A DNA stretch of 17,455 nucleotides. It comes from Promethearchaeota archaeon. GTDB taxonomy: Archaea > Asgardarchaeota > Lokiarchaeia > Sigynarchaeales > SOKP01. The first letter of the stretch is position 1; each line of letters starts with the position of its first letter. Positions 8,084 to 14,949 of this stretch are shown piece by piece. Position numbers and translations under genes: made by a program. Below the pieces are notes generated by a model. That model saw only the letters and a list, made by a program, of their open reading frames with translations, ran no database searches and was not told the DNA's origin. The stretch covers positions 1 through 17,455 of the forward strand of contig JAEOUI010000210.1 in NCBI GenBank assembly GCA_016839425.1, given 5' to 3'.

Positions 8084-8899
8084 GTGAAAGATATTTCTAT
8101 TGATTGGGAAAAGGCTCAAAATAAGCCGAACGAACGTCAGAAAATTGAAGGAAAAGTTCTCGTGGATATAAGGCTTAAGATCGATGCTTTAGAAAAAGAA
8201 GTCGTGTCACTTCGGAAAGAATTGAATATCAGAAACGCAAAGATCGTCAAAGATCAAATTTTTTCGCTTAAAACCAGTGAACATTTGGATAGTGTATTAG
8301 AACTATATAATTTGTTAAAAACCCAAGTTGAAGAAAGAGGAGATAAACTAGAGCATGTTCAAATTGATCTTCAAGAACAAAATAAAAAGATGAATCTGGC
8401 AAAAAAAGAGCAAGATGTTTTAAAGACTATGAATGCTAACTTGCAAAAAAGCTTGATCAAGCTCCAAAAAGAAAATATCGAATTAGATTCCAAGTTAACA
8501 GAATTAAAAGCCGAAAAAGAACATGAGATCGAAAGTGCTATATACGATCTGGTGAAAAAAGTTGCTCAAAAAAATAGAGAAATTGAGGAACTCCAGCAGG
8601 ATCTAAATGAAAGCGAAAATCGGACTAAAATGGTTAATGATGGGCTCGAAATCACCATTCAAGACCAACTAAAAATGATAGATAAATTAAGGGCTAATCT
8701 TACGAGAAAAACAAATGAACACATGGACTTTAATAAGAAAATCGCGGGACTTGAGGAAAGAGCTTTAGAAAACAATATGGCGGGAAAAGTTATTCGTGGA
8801 ATAAAACAAATCTTATTTGAAAAGGGCTTTCTCTCAGATAAGGAATTTGAGCAGATTTATTCAGATGTTTCGAAAGAAGAATTTATTGCTAATTTATAA
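8084..8899 (+). CDS. Long coiled-coil protein, function unknown
   Basis: I do not recognise a known family. The 271-residue protein is almost entirely charged helix: from about residue 25 to 245 there are continuous heptad-like patterns rich in Lys, Glu, Gln and Leu, with proline only at residue 15 and no cysteine. The last 30 residues form a different small segment (KQILFEKGFLSDKEFEQIYSDVSKEEF), perhaps a short helical hairpin used for docking. There is no signal peptide or membrane helix, so it is probably cytosolic and elongated. The GTG at 8084 is the first start after an in-frame stop, without a clear Shine-Dalgarno. Its neighbour is a longin/roadblock-like protein, and such pairs suggest scaffolding or trafficking-like roles in Asgards, but this is only inference. 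Confidence 0.75.
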   Translation: MKDISIDWEKAQNKPNERQKIEGKVLVDIRLKIDALEKEVVSLRKELNIRNAKIVKDQIFSLKTSEHLDSVLELYNLLKTQVEERGDKLEHVQIDLQEQNKKMNLAKKEQDVLKTMNANLQKSLIKLQKENIELDSKLTELKAEKEHEIESAIYDLVKKVAQKNREIEELQQDLNESENRTKMVNDGLEITIQDQLKMIDKLRANLTRKTNEHMDFNKKIAGLEERALENNMAGKVIRGIKQILFEKGFLSDKEFEQIYSDVSKEEFIANL

Positions 8900-9024
8900 T
8901 GAAAATCTAAATAATTAATTTTCCAACAGATTTTTATTTATTGAATTTGTTTTCGTTTAAGTTAAAATTCTCCTTCCATTCCTAAATTTGGATATTAATT
9001 CAATTTTTAAATTTAGAAAACTAA

Positions 9025-9037
9025 TTTTTATAAAAAA
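9025..9037 (+). promoter_or_regulatory. TATA-like element before the longin-like gene
   Basis: TTTTTATAAAAAA is a strong archaeal TATA-like match centred 57 bases before ATG 9088. Transcription could start near 9057, leaving a leader of about 30 bases. Confidence 0.35.
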
Positions 9038-9087
9038 TGCACAATTAAAATCAATATTTATCAATAAATTGCATTTTCTGTCTCGTT

Positions 9088-9525
9088 ATGAAAAGTATCG
9101 AAGGGATATTTGTCGTTGGTAAACAGGGTAAAGTAATATTTCCTTATGGAAATGATTATGAGTCGCTAGGAAAAAACGATAAAGAATTATTATCAGGATT
9201 TGTCTCGGCTTTTCAATCGCTGGCTCGAGAGTTGGGAGAAGAAGAGATGAAAGAAGCTCGATTGGGAACTTCAAAGCTATATTTTACCAAGGATAGAATT
9301 TCAGAAATTTCGTTTGTAATTAAAGCTACATCAACCGCTAAACAAAAAAAAATGTTCCAGCTTCTCGAAAAAATTAAAAATTTGTTTATTAATACCTTTA
9401 TAGGACACATGTACGAAGAAAGCGAGGCAATAAGATATTTACTTGATTCGTTTTCCATCAATTTGGATAAATTACTTAACGAACAACCAGATACAAAAGT
9501 CAAGGGATTTTTTGATGGATTATAA
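9088..9525 (+). CDS. Small longin/roadblock-like domain protein
   Basis: The 145 residues follow the pattern of profilin-like longin or roadblock domains: strand EGIFVVGKQGKVIF (5-18), an amphipathic helix at 30-50 (LLSGFVSAFQSLARELG), strands at about 57-66 and 71-80, then a long helix at 85-105. The phrase in which a hydrophobic strand ends in a small loop and is followed by a helix of the type GFxxAFxxxxxEL is common in such proteins. Asgard archaea carry many of these, often linked to small GTPases, for which they may act as scaffolds or regulators. No GTPase gene lies in the window. There is no signal peptide or transmembrane helix, so it is probably cytosolic. The family call is from pattern only; a structure search would settle it. 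Confidence 0.55.
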   Translation: MKSIEGIFVVGKQGKVIFPYGNDYESLGKNDKELLSGFVSAFQSLARELGEEEMKEARLGTSKLYFTKDRISEISFVIKATSTAKQKKMFQLLEKIKNLFINTFIGHMYEESEAIRYLLDSFSINLDKLLNEQPDTKVKGFFDGL

Positions 9526-9669
9526 AATCGTTTAAATAGAGATTATTTTTATATACAATATAAAGCAAATACCATTTTTGTTTATTTTCAAAATCTTTTA
9601 ACATTGAATTAATGTGATTTTTTAAGAAAATTACTTTTAGAATGTTCTATTATATAAATTACGATTAAT

Positions 9670-10785
9670 ATGCGCGATTACAATATCTCATTTGACATTC
9701 TTGTTATAGGTGCAGGTCCAGGCGGTTCCATCGCCGCTCAAACAGCAGCAGAGCATGGATATTCGGTTTGCGTCATTGATAAAGCGAAAATAGGAGAAAA
9801 AGGAAGATATAAAGCTTGCGGAGGAGCAATAGCATTCGATTTAGTCGATAAAATCGGATATCCAGACGATAAAATAGCTCGATCCATAGAAAAGCTAGAA
9901 TTACACCATTCAGATGGAGAGATTTATACGAAAAATGGAAAAGGAGCGGTAGTTTGGCGAAGTATATTTGATAAGTATTTACTTGATCGAGCAATAAATA
10001 GCGGTGCAATATTTCACGATAGCGAGCAATTGCTTGATATAATCAATTTAGGTGAAAATTATGAAATTATTACTAAAAATAATAAATTTCGAGCAAAATA
10101 TATAATTGCAGCTGATGGAGCCGTATCGAATACACTCAAAATATTGCAATGGCCATATTTTAAGAGTTCTGATATATGCGTAACGACAACCCATGAAATG
10201 AAAACATCAACTGAATATATATCCAAAACTTTAGGTTCTGAAACCCTTCACTTGTTTTTTGGTAAGAATTTTTTTCCTATTGGATATTCTTGGCTTTTTC
10301 CAAAGGAAGATATAATTACTGTTGGCTGGGGTAACCAAATAAATCTTGTTAAAAACGCTCGTGACGAATTTAATAATTTCACGATGATGCCCCTTGTAAA
10401 GTTAGCTTTAAAAAATTCTTCACTTCAACTTAAAATGCACCACCTCATTCCAGTTGGATTAAGACCAATTCTATTCAACGAAAATGTATTTGCAGTAGGA
10501 GATGCTGGAGGTTTGGTAGACCCTATAAGTGGTAAAGGTATTCCATATGCAATGATGTCTGGAAAATTTGCAATCGAATCAATAAAGAAGTCCGAAAACG
10601 AAGACAAACCCCAAGAGCTTGGAAACATATATGATCAATTTTTAACAAAAAAGTTTTTATTAATGCTAAAACAGAAGAGACAATTAAGAGACAAGATATT
10701 TCTCTCAGACGAAAACTTAAAAAATTTTTTAGCATTATGGCAAAAATATAGATCCTCAGAGATTGTAAATAAGGGATTAATGTAG
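9670..10785 (+). CDS. Geranylgeranyl reductase-family FAD protein
   Basis: Predicted flavoprotein that saturates isoprenoid double bonds, most likely in archaeal lipid side chains (digeranylgeranylglycerophospholipids) or a related prenyl group. The N-terminus has the FAD-binding GAGPGGS (14-20) followed by a Cys-Gly-Gly (50-52), seen in geranylgeranyl reductases. The family's PxxYxWxFP motif is intact at Pro203, Tyr206, Trp208, Phe210 and Pro211. The second FAD motif is AVGDAGGLVDPISGKGI (275-291). The length of 371 suits archaeal members. It stands after the longin-like gene with a 144-base gap and converges on the chemoreceptor-like gene. Oxygenase-type relatives such as monooxygenases or digeranylgeranyl-unrelated squalene epoxidases are less likely given PxxYxWxFP. 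Confidence 0.85.
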   Translation: MRDYNISFDILVIGAGPGGSIAAQTAAEHGYSVCVIDKAKIGEKGRYKACGGAIAFDLVDKIGYPDDKIARSIEKLELHHSDGEIYTKNGKGAVVWRSIFDKYLLDRAINSGAIFHDSEQLLDIINLGENYEIITKNNKFRAKYIIAADGAVSNTLKILQWPYFKSSDICVTTTHEMKTSTEYISKTLGSETLHLFFGKNFFPIGYSWLFPKEDIITVGWGNQINLVKNARDEFNNFTMMPLVKLALKNSSLQLKMHHLIPVGLRPILFNENVFAVGDAGGLVDPISGKGIPYAMMSGKFAIESIKKSENEDKPQELGNIYDQFLTKKFLLMLKQKRQLRDKIFLSDENLKNFLALWQKYRSSEIVNKGLM

Positions 10786-10816
10786 TAATATCATTAATCT
10801 CATAAAATATAAATAC

Positions 10817-10828
10817 AAAAAAAAAAAA
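10817..10828 (-). terminator. Poly-U terminator of the minus-strand gene
   Basis: Twelve A residues on + read as a U-tract on the minus strand, five bases after the stop of the chemoreceptor-like gene. This is a simple archaeal-type terminator. The convergent upstream gene has no equally clean T-run of its own. Confidence 0.5.
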
Positions 10829-10832
10829 CAAT

Positions 10833-11789
10833 TTAATTTTTATATTTTCCAATAGTTAATCTATTTTTTAGATCTTCTGCCAGGTTGCCAAGCTTAGAAG
10901 CTGTAGCCGCAATCTCTTGCATTGAAGCTGTCTGTTCTTCCGTTGAGGAAGAGATACTTTCCATGGCCGAGGCAGTTTCTTTTTCCCCTTGCGTGGAACT
11001 ATTAATTTCTAAAAATATCTCATCAATCAATGTTCCCGTTGAATTAATGAGATCCAATATGTTTTCAACCTGCACTGCTGTGTTTGCAATGGAACTCTTT
11101 GATTCTTCGGACAATTTTCTAACCTCATCTGCTACAACAGAAAATCCTCTTCCGTGTTCTCCCGCTCTTCCAGCCTCGATACTTGCGTTTAAAGCCAATA
11201 AATTGGTTTGGTCCGAAATGTTGGTAAGGAGCATCATAATTTTTTCAATATCCTTGCTAAAAGAAACTACATTTTTTGTTTGGTTTCTAATATTAGTTGC
11301 TTTTTCTTGTACTCTTATTAACGAATTCACTTGTTCTCGAGCCTTTCTTGAGATATCTTGAGTAGTAGTTGCTATTTCTTCAACTGCAGCATTAACTTCT
11401 GAGGCGCTAGCAGCTAGTTCAGTTGCAATATTCGAGACATTTACTGATGCGTCTGAACTTGTCTCCAATACTTTGAGCAATTTGGTTGACTGGTCTTTAA
11501 TCGTCTTCTCTTGTGTCGTAATTGTTTTCACAGTCAAGTTGAAAATGACACCTAACATTATAAGCGCAGGGGGATAAATTAATAATGTAGGTATGAGATC
11601 GGACTTGAATCCCTCAAGAACGAGAACTGACATTAAAAGAATCACCGTGTATCCAATTGCGTTCCAAATTACAATTCTAAAGGCAGTAGCTTTTTTACCT
11701 AACCTGAATTTTTTGATCAAGTATATTGATAGAATTAAAAATACCGAGGGTATAAACACACATTCTAATTCTACAGGAAATATAGCCAT
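10833..11789 (-). CDS. Membrane-anchored chemoreceptor-like signalling protein
   Basis: Carries a methyl-accepting chemotaxis protein signalling domain. The hairpin tip is nearly canonical: [20 protein letters not shown] (191-210) then [16 protein letters not shown] (211-226), with Ser203 where Ala is usual. Flanking arms run from about 92 to 310. The N-terminus has three predicted membrane helices, roughly 8-26, 38-58 and 66-86. No periplasmic ligand domain, HAMP or PAS is seen, so the input is unclear; the membrane helices themselves may sense something such as membrane state. The length of 318 is short for the family. It would need CheA and CheW, which are not here, so its link to chemotaxis is not shown. 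It stands on the opposite strand between two geranylgeranyl reductase-family genes. Start is ATG 11789, with a TATA-like element about 46 bases upstream. Confidence 0.88.
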   Translation of the reverse strand: MAIFPVELECVFIPSVFLILSIYLIKKFRLGKKATAFRIVIWNAIGYTVILLMSVLVLEGFKSDLIPTLLIYPPALIMLGVIFNLTVKTITTQEKTIKDQSTKLLKVLETSSDASVNVSNIATELAASASEVNAAVEEIATTTQDISRKAREQVNSLIRVQEKATNIRNQTKNVVSFSKDIEKIMMLLTNISDQTNLLALNASIEAGRAGEHGRGFSVVADEVRKLSEESKSSIANTAVQVENILDLINSTGTLIDEIFLEINSSTQGEKETASAMESISSSTEEQTASMQEIAATASKLGNLAEDLKNRLTIGKYKN

Positions 11790-11831
11790 AGTAAATCAAA
11801 ATTTTTTTTAATACAATAATCAGAGAATTTG

Positions 11832-11841
11832 TATAAAAATA
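11832..11841 (-). promoter_or_regulatory. TATA-like element of the chemoreceptor-like gene
   Basis: TATAAAAATA on + reads TATTTTTATA on the minus strand and is centred about 47 bases before the start at 11789. A start site near 11810 would give a leader of about 20 bases. Confidence 0.35.
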
Positions 11842-11857
11842 TTTGTTAGAGGATAAA

Positions 11858-11876
11858 ATATCGATTTTCTCGATAT
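11858..11876. repeat. 7-bp inverted repeat in the divergent intergenic region
   Basis: ATATCGA and TCGATAT are perfect arms around a 5-base TTTTC loop, between two divergently transcribed genes. Because neither gene ends here it is not a terminator; an operator for either gene is possible. Confidence 0.35.
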
Positions 11877-11929
11877 ATTAAGAAATAAATTGAGATCAAA
11901 AAAATATAAATAGATACCTGCATATTTTG

Positions 11930-11938
11930 TTTTTTATA
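11930..11938 (+). promoter_or_regulatory. TATA-like element of the second reductase gene
   Basis: TTTTTTATA is centred about 60 bases before ATG 11994, placing transcription start near 11960, directly before the 14-bp palindrome at 11966. Confidence 0.35.
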
Positions 11939-11965
11939 CTAAATTAGGGGATTTGTGTGATGTCC

Positions 11966-11979
11966 TTACATTAATGTAA
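11966..11979. promoter_or_regulatory. Perfect 14-bp palindrome, possible operator
   Basis: TTACATTAATGTAA is identical to its own reverse complement. It lies between the predicted transcription start and the Shine-Dalgarno AGGTGGT (11984-11990) of the following gene, a place where a bound dimer would block transcription or initiation. A looser ACATT-GAATT-AATGT repeat precedes the other reductase gene at 9601-9615. Confidence 0.4.
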
Positions 11980-11983
11980 AAAA

Positions 11984-11990
11984 AGGTGGT
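11984..11990 (+). promoter_or_regulatory. Shine-Dalgarno of the second reductase gene
   Basis: AGGTGGT lies 3 bases before ATG 11994 (the purine core AGGTGG ends 4 bases before it). It is a strong match and supports this start. Confidence 0.55.
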
Positions 11991-11993
11991 TTT

Positions 11994-13424
11994 ATGACCA
12001 TTCCAAACTATCATGTATTAATTGCAGGAGCAGGACCAGCTGGCGTTTCAATTGCGTTGCGACTTTCGGAGACAAAAAAATTTGATATCGCCATATTGGA
12101 TGTGCTCGAAGAAAACAATATAGGTAAAAAATCGTGTGGAGACGCTCTATTAGAGAAATGGATTCCCGACCCAATTCTTGTTCCTCAGGGCGTGGAATTA
12201 TGTAATCAATGGGAGATGCCTGATGTATATATTGGTACAGAACGCGTTCAAGGCGTATCTACCTTTGAATCAGGTTTTGTAGTTAATCGTCATGCATATA
12301 ATCAGCGTTTGCTCAAAATTGCTAAAGAGAGAGGCGTAAAAGTTTATCCTCATAGAAGAGTAGAAGCGGCAATTATAGACAAGGGCGATGTTATAGGATT
12401 AAGAACTAAGAACCTTATTACCAAAGGACAAGAAATATTTCTTTCGAGCGTGGTAATTGATACAACGGGTTGGAGTCACGCTGTTCGTAAGAGTCTTAAT
12501 CTTGAAGAATTCTCTCGAATTAGAACAGTAACTCCGAACGATCAAATGGTTGATGGATATCGAGAAATTTTACGAGTTGAACACGACTTTGATAATCATG
12601 TTGATTGGGTTTACCTCGATAAACCTCAAGTACCAGGTTCATATTTTTGGATTTTAGGTCACGGACCGAACGAGGTAAATGCGGGCGTTTATATTCATAA
12701 AGGAGCTAATGATGGTAAGATTAAAAGCATCTATCAGAAGGTTTTGCACGAAATGTTCTTCAAGCCTGATATGTATGAAGTATTAGACAGTCGTGGATGT
12801 CCAATCCCTTCAGCTCTACCCTTAACAAATGTTGTTGCTAATGGATTGGTAATATTGGGAGAATCGGCTCTTCATACAAATCCTTTATCAGGAGAGGGTT
12901 TTGGACCCGCAATTTGGGCCGCTTGGAAGACGGGAAATACGATTCTTGAAGCTTTAAACGCAGGTGATGTTTCTGAAAAAAAATTATGGCATATTAATAA
13001 AGAACTCGTCCCTTTAATGATAAGTAATACGATCGCATTTTGTAGGAGAAAAGCTTTTGAAAGTTTTGGTATTCCTGGTTTGGAAATCTTGACAAAACGC
13101 ATAGCTGACAAATTAGGTGCATTATTTACTGATAAAGACTTGTCTGCAAAAGATCAACTTAAAACAGCTTTAAAATTGCGTAATCTAAAAATGCTTAAAG
13201 AATTGCTAATAATACAGTTAAGAGCAAAACAAATAAAGAAAATATTTTCCAACTATCCTGAATCTAATGAAAATTATGGAGAATGGAAAAAATATCTTGA
13301 AAGGGTTTTAACAAAATACGATCTTCTCGAATTGCCTAAAAAGGAATCGTTTGACTATAAAATAAAAGATTCAACAACACAAGATAAGCCTCAACATGAA
13401 AAAATTATATTAAATAAGATTTAG
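11994..13424 (+). CDS. Second, divergent geranylgeranyl reductase-family FAD protein
   Basis: A flavoprotein of the same broad superfamily as the gene at 9670 but longer (476 residues) and divergent. It has the FAD-binding GAGPAGVS (12-19), a Cys-Gly-Asp (48-50) where the relative has Cys-Gly-Gly, PGSYFWILG (214-222) as a degenerate version of the PxxYxWxFP motif, and LGESALHTNPLSGEGFGPA (288-306) as the second FAD motif, with Ser-Ala-Leu-His replacing the usual Asp-Ala. A roughly 110-residue helical C-terminus from about 360 is rich in Lys and Leu. It may reduce isoprenoid chains, for example of lipids or quinones, or act on the product of the terpene synthase that follows by 184 bases; the last is inference from proximity. 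No membrane helix is evident. Confidence 0.75.
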   Translation: MTIPNYHVLIAGAGPAGVSIALRLSETKKFDIAILDVLEENNIGKKSCGDALLEKWIPDPILVPQGVELCNQWEMPDVYIGTERVQGVSTFESGFVVNRHAYNQRLLKIAKERGVKVYPHRRVEAAIIDKGDVIGLRTKNLITKGQEIFLSSVVIDTTGWSHAVRKSLNLEEFSRIRTVTPNDQMVDGYREILRVEHDFDNHVDWVYLDKPQVPGSYFWILGHGPNEVNAGVYIHKGANDGKIKSIYQKVLHEMFFKPDMYEVLDSRGCPIPSALPLTNVVANGLVILGESALHTNPLSGEGFGPAIWAAWKTGNTILEALNAGDVSEKKLWHINKELVPLMISNTIAFCRRKAFESFGIPGLEILTKRIADKLGALFTDKDLSAKDQLKTALKLRNLKMLKELLIIQLRAKQIKKIFSNYPESNENYGEWKKYLERVLTKYDLLELPKKESFDYKIKDSTTQDKPQHEKIILNKI

Positions 13425-13430
13425 AAGAAT

Positions 13431-13470
13431 CTTTTTCATTTTTCTTCAATTTTTATTTTAAATTTTTATT
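13431..13470 (+). terminator. T-rich terminator-like stretch after the second reductase
   Basis: Several runs of four or five T residues follow the stop directly, without a stable hairpin. This resembles archaeal U-tract termination and suggests that the terpene synthase gene has its own promoter. Confidence 0.4.
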
Positions 13471-13608
13471 ATAATCAAGAAATCTAGTTATATTTTTTAT
13501 TTCATTTGAAAATATTATCAAATCAACAAAGAATTATGATTTAAAAACACTTATTTTGATATAGAAAGTATACCTTTTAGTACAGAAAATCATGGAACTA
13601 TATGGCTT

Positions 13609-14835
13609 TTGATCAAGATAATAGTTTCTATTGATAAATTGATGAAAGTTATTCACAGAGATCTTTCTTTGTTACAAAGATTTTTAAGCGAAAAGCGTTT
13701 TTGTGCTTATTATAAATTAATCGGATTATTTTTAAAGGTGATTTTGTATTTGTATGTTAAAAATTTAATTAAGCAATATTCAAAATTGGAATACAATTAT
13801 TCCGTTACAAATAATATTGATGCTGAAGAGATTAACAAAAAGAGCATCAAGTGGGTTTTAAAACATGGATTGGTACATGGTGTTGTTTTTGATAAATATA
13901 AGAAGATAAATACAGCCTTGTTCTCAAAATTAACTTATCCTCATTCGGATCCAAATGCTCAAAAAATTGTTCAACTAGGTTCTGATCTAATCTCGTGGTT
14001 ATTCTTATTCGATGATCAACACGGGGAAGGAAGGATTAATGTCGGTGAAAACAAATTTATTGAAAAAGAAGAGTTAATAAACAAGCTGCAAACTTATAGG
14101 ACACTTTTAATAACAAGAACGATTCCAAAAAATCCAGATCCATTTCATATGGCGTTGTTAGATTTCGTTAATAGAGTTGATGATTTGAATCCAGATAATA
14201 ATTGGATGTTTCGCTTTTCTAACGCAATGGGACAATATTTTGATGGATGCATTAAAGAATACAATTATCGGCGAGGATTAAAAGAATTAAACATAAAAAA
14301 ATATCTTAAAATTCGTTCTCAAAGCATTGGGGCATATCCCGTATTTGAATTAGTAACATTATATCAAGAATCTAATCCTTATGTCATTGAATCGAAATTT
14401 GATACGACGCTTTTGAATAAATATCTTTATCACGCCGCATTATTGTGTTCTTGGGTAAACGATATCTTTTCCTTAAATAAGGAAATCTCTGAAAATGAGG
14501 CAAACAATCTTGTCATGATTCTAAAAAGAGAAAACGATCTTGAGAATTACGAACTTGCAAGAGAGAAAGCCTGTGATTTTAATGAAGCGGATTTAAATCA
14601 ATTAAATACTATTCAAAATATATATAAATATACAGGTACCCTCACTCCAGAGTTATTAAAATTTTTAGAAAAGATCAGACATTGGACAATTGGTAATCTC
14701 TATTGGACTTTAACGACTCACAGGTACGAAATTAGTAGTGAAGATAAAGAAGAAATTCATATTTCAATTAAAAATTCAAATGTTCCTGATATAATCCAAG
14801 AACTTTTTCAATTCGATTATGTTTTGGAAAACTAA
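13609..14835 (+). CDS. Class I terpene synthase (terpene cyclase)
   Basis: Predicted to ionise a prenyl diphosphate with Mg2+ and cyclise or rearrange it. The metal motifs are intact: the Asp-rich DDQHGE (135-140, DDxxxE) and the NSE triad NDIFSLNKE (Asn284, Ser288, Glu292), followed by NNLVMIL (299-305) as in bacterial enzymes. Arg236 is a candidate diphosphate sensor, five residues before Gly241 in KYLKIRSQSIGAYPVFEL, and Arg372-Tyr373 (HRY) matches the late RY pair. Only one DDxxD-type motif is present, so it is not a polyprenyl synthase, which lies next door. At 408 residues it is about 60 longer than typical bacterial cyclases; the extra N-terminus has a hydrophobic stretch at 37-50 that could be a membrane helix. 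TTG 13609 starts the frame, but ATG 13642 is plausible, and a well-placed ATG at 13602 is one base out of frame. The substrate length is unknown. Confidence 0.88.
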   Translation: MIKIIVSIDKLMKVIHRDLSLLQRFLSEKRFCAYYKLIGLFLKVILYLYVKNLIKQYSKLEYNYSVTNNIDAEEINKKSIKWVLKHGLVHGVVFDKYKKINTALFSKLTYPHSDPNAQKIVQLGSDLISWLFLFDDQHGEGRINVGENKFIEKEELINKLQTYRTLLITRTIPKNPDPFHMALLDFVNRVDDLNPDNNWMFRFSNAMGQYFDGCIKEYNYRRGLKELNIKKYLKIRSQSIGAYPVFELVTLYQESNPYVIESKFDTTLLNKYLYHAALLCSWVNDIFSLNKEISENEANNLVMILKRENDLENYELAREKACDFNEADLNQLNTIQNIYKYTGTLTPELLKFLEKIRHWTIGNLYWTLTTHRYEISSEDKEEIHISIKNSNVPDIIQELFQFDYVLEN

Positions 14836-14842
14836 TGTCATA

Positions 14843-14863
14843 ATTATTATTATTATTATTATT
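14843..14863. repeat. ATT trinucleotide repeat, seven units
   Basis: Seven perfect ATT units follow the terpene synthase stop by seven bases and run into a T-run. It is a simple microsatellite and may double as a transcription-weakening, U-rich stretch. Confidence 0.8.
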
Positions 14864-14867
14864 TTTG

Positions 14868-14892
14868 GATCTTAAATATTAATTTTAAGATC
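14868..14892 (+). terminator. Stem-loop between terpene synthase and polyprenyl synthase
   Basis: GATCTTAAA and TTTAAGATC form a perfect 9-bp stem around a 7-base loop, followed by ACTTTTATTTT. Hairpin plus T-rich tail looks like an intrinsic terminator separating the terpene synthase from the polyprenyl synthase transcript; an mRNA-processing or operator role is possible. Confidence 0.5.
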
Positions 14893-14916
14893 ACTTTTAT
14901 TTTAAAGAAAATTTCA

Positions 14917-14924
14917 TTTAATAT
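14917..14924 (+). promoter_or_regulatory. TATA-like element of the polyprenyl synthase gene
   Basis: TTTAATAT is centred about 29 bases before ATG 14950, a distance expected for a leaderless archaeal transcript. No Shine-Dalgarno is seen in that gap. Confidence 0.35.
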
Positions 14925-14949
14925 CAATTGAAAAATTTGAGTAATCAAT

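Noticed and set aside
9651..9658. TATATAAA just before the first geranylgeranyl reductase gene
   Set aside because: It is only about 16 bases from the ATG at 9670, so transcription from it would begin inside the coding sequence.
10885..11361. 158-residue open frame on + inside the chemoreceptor-like gene
   Set aside because: It is antisense to a protein with a clear signalling domain and has no recognisable motif; it is a shadow frame.
13609..14835. Reading the terpene synthase as a second polyprenyl, squalene or phytoene synthase
   Set aside because: It has one Asp-rich motif plus an NSE triad and an RY pair, not two DDxxD motifs or the paired DxxxD motifs of squalene and phytoene synthases.
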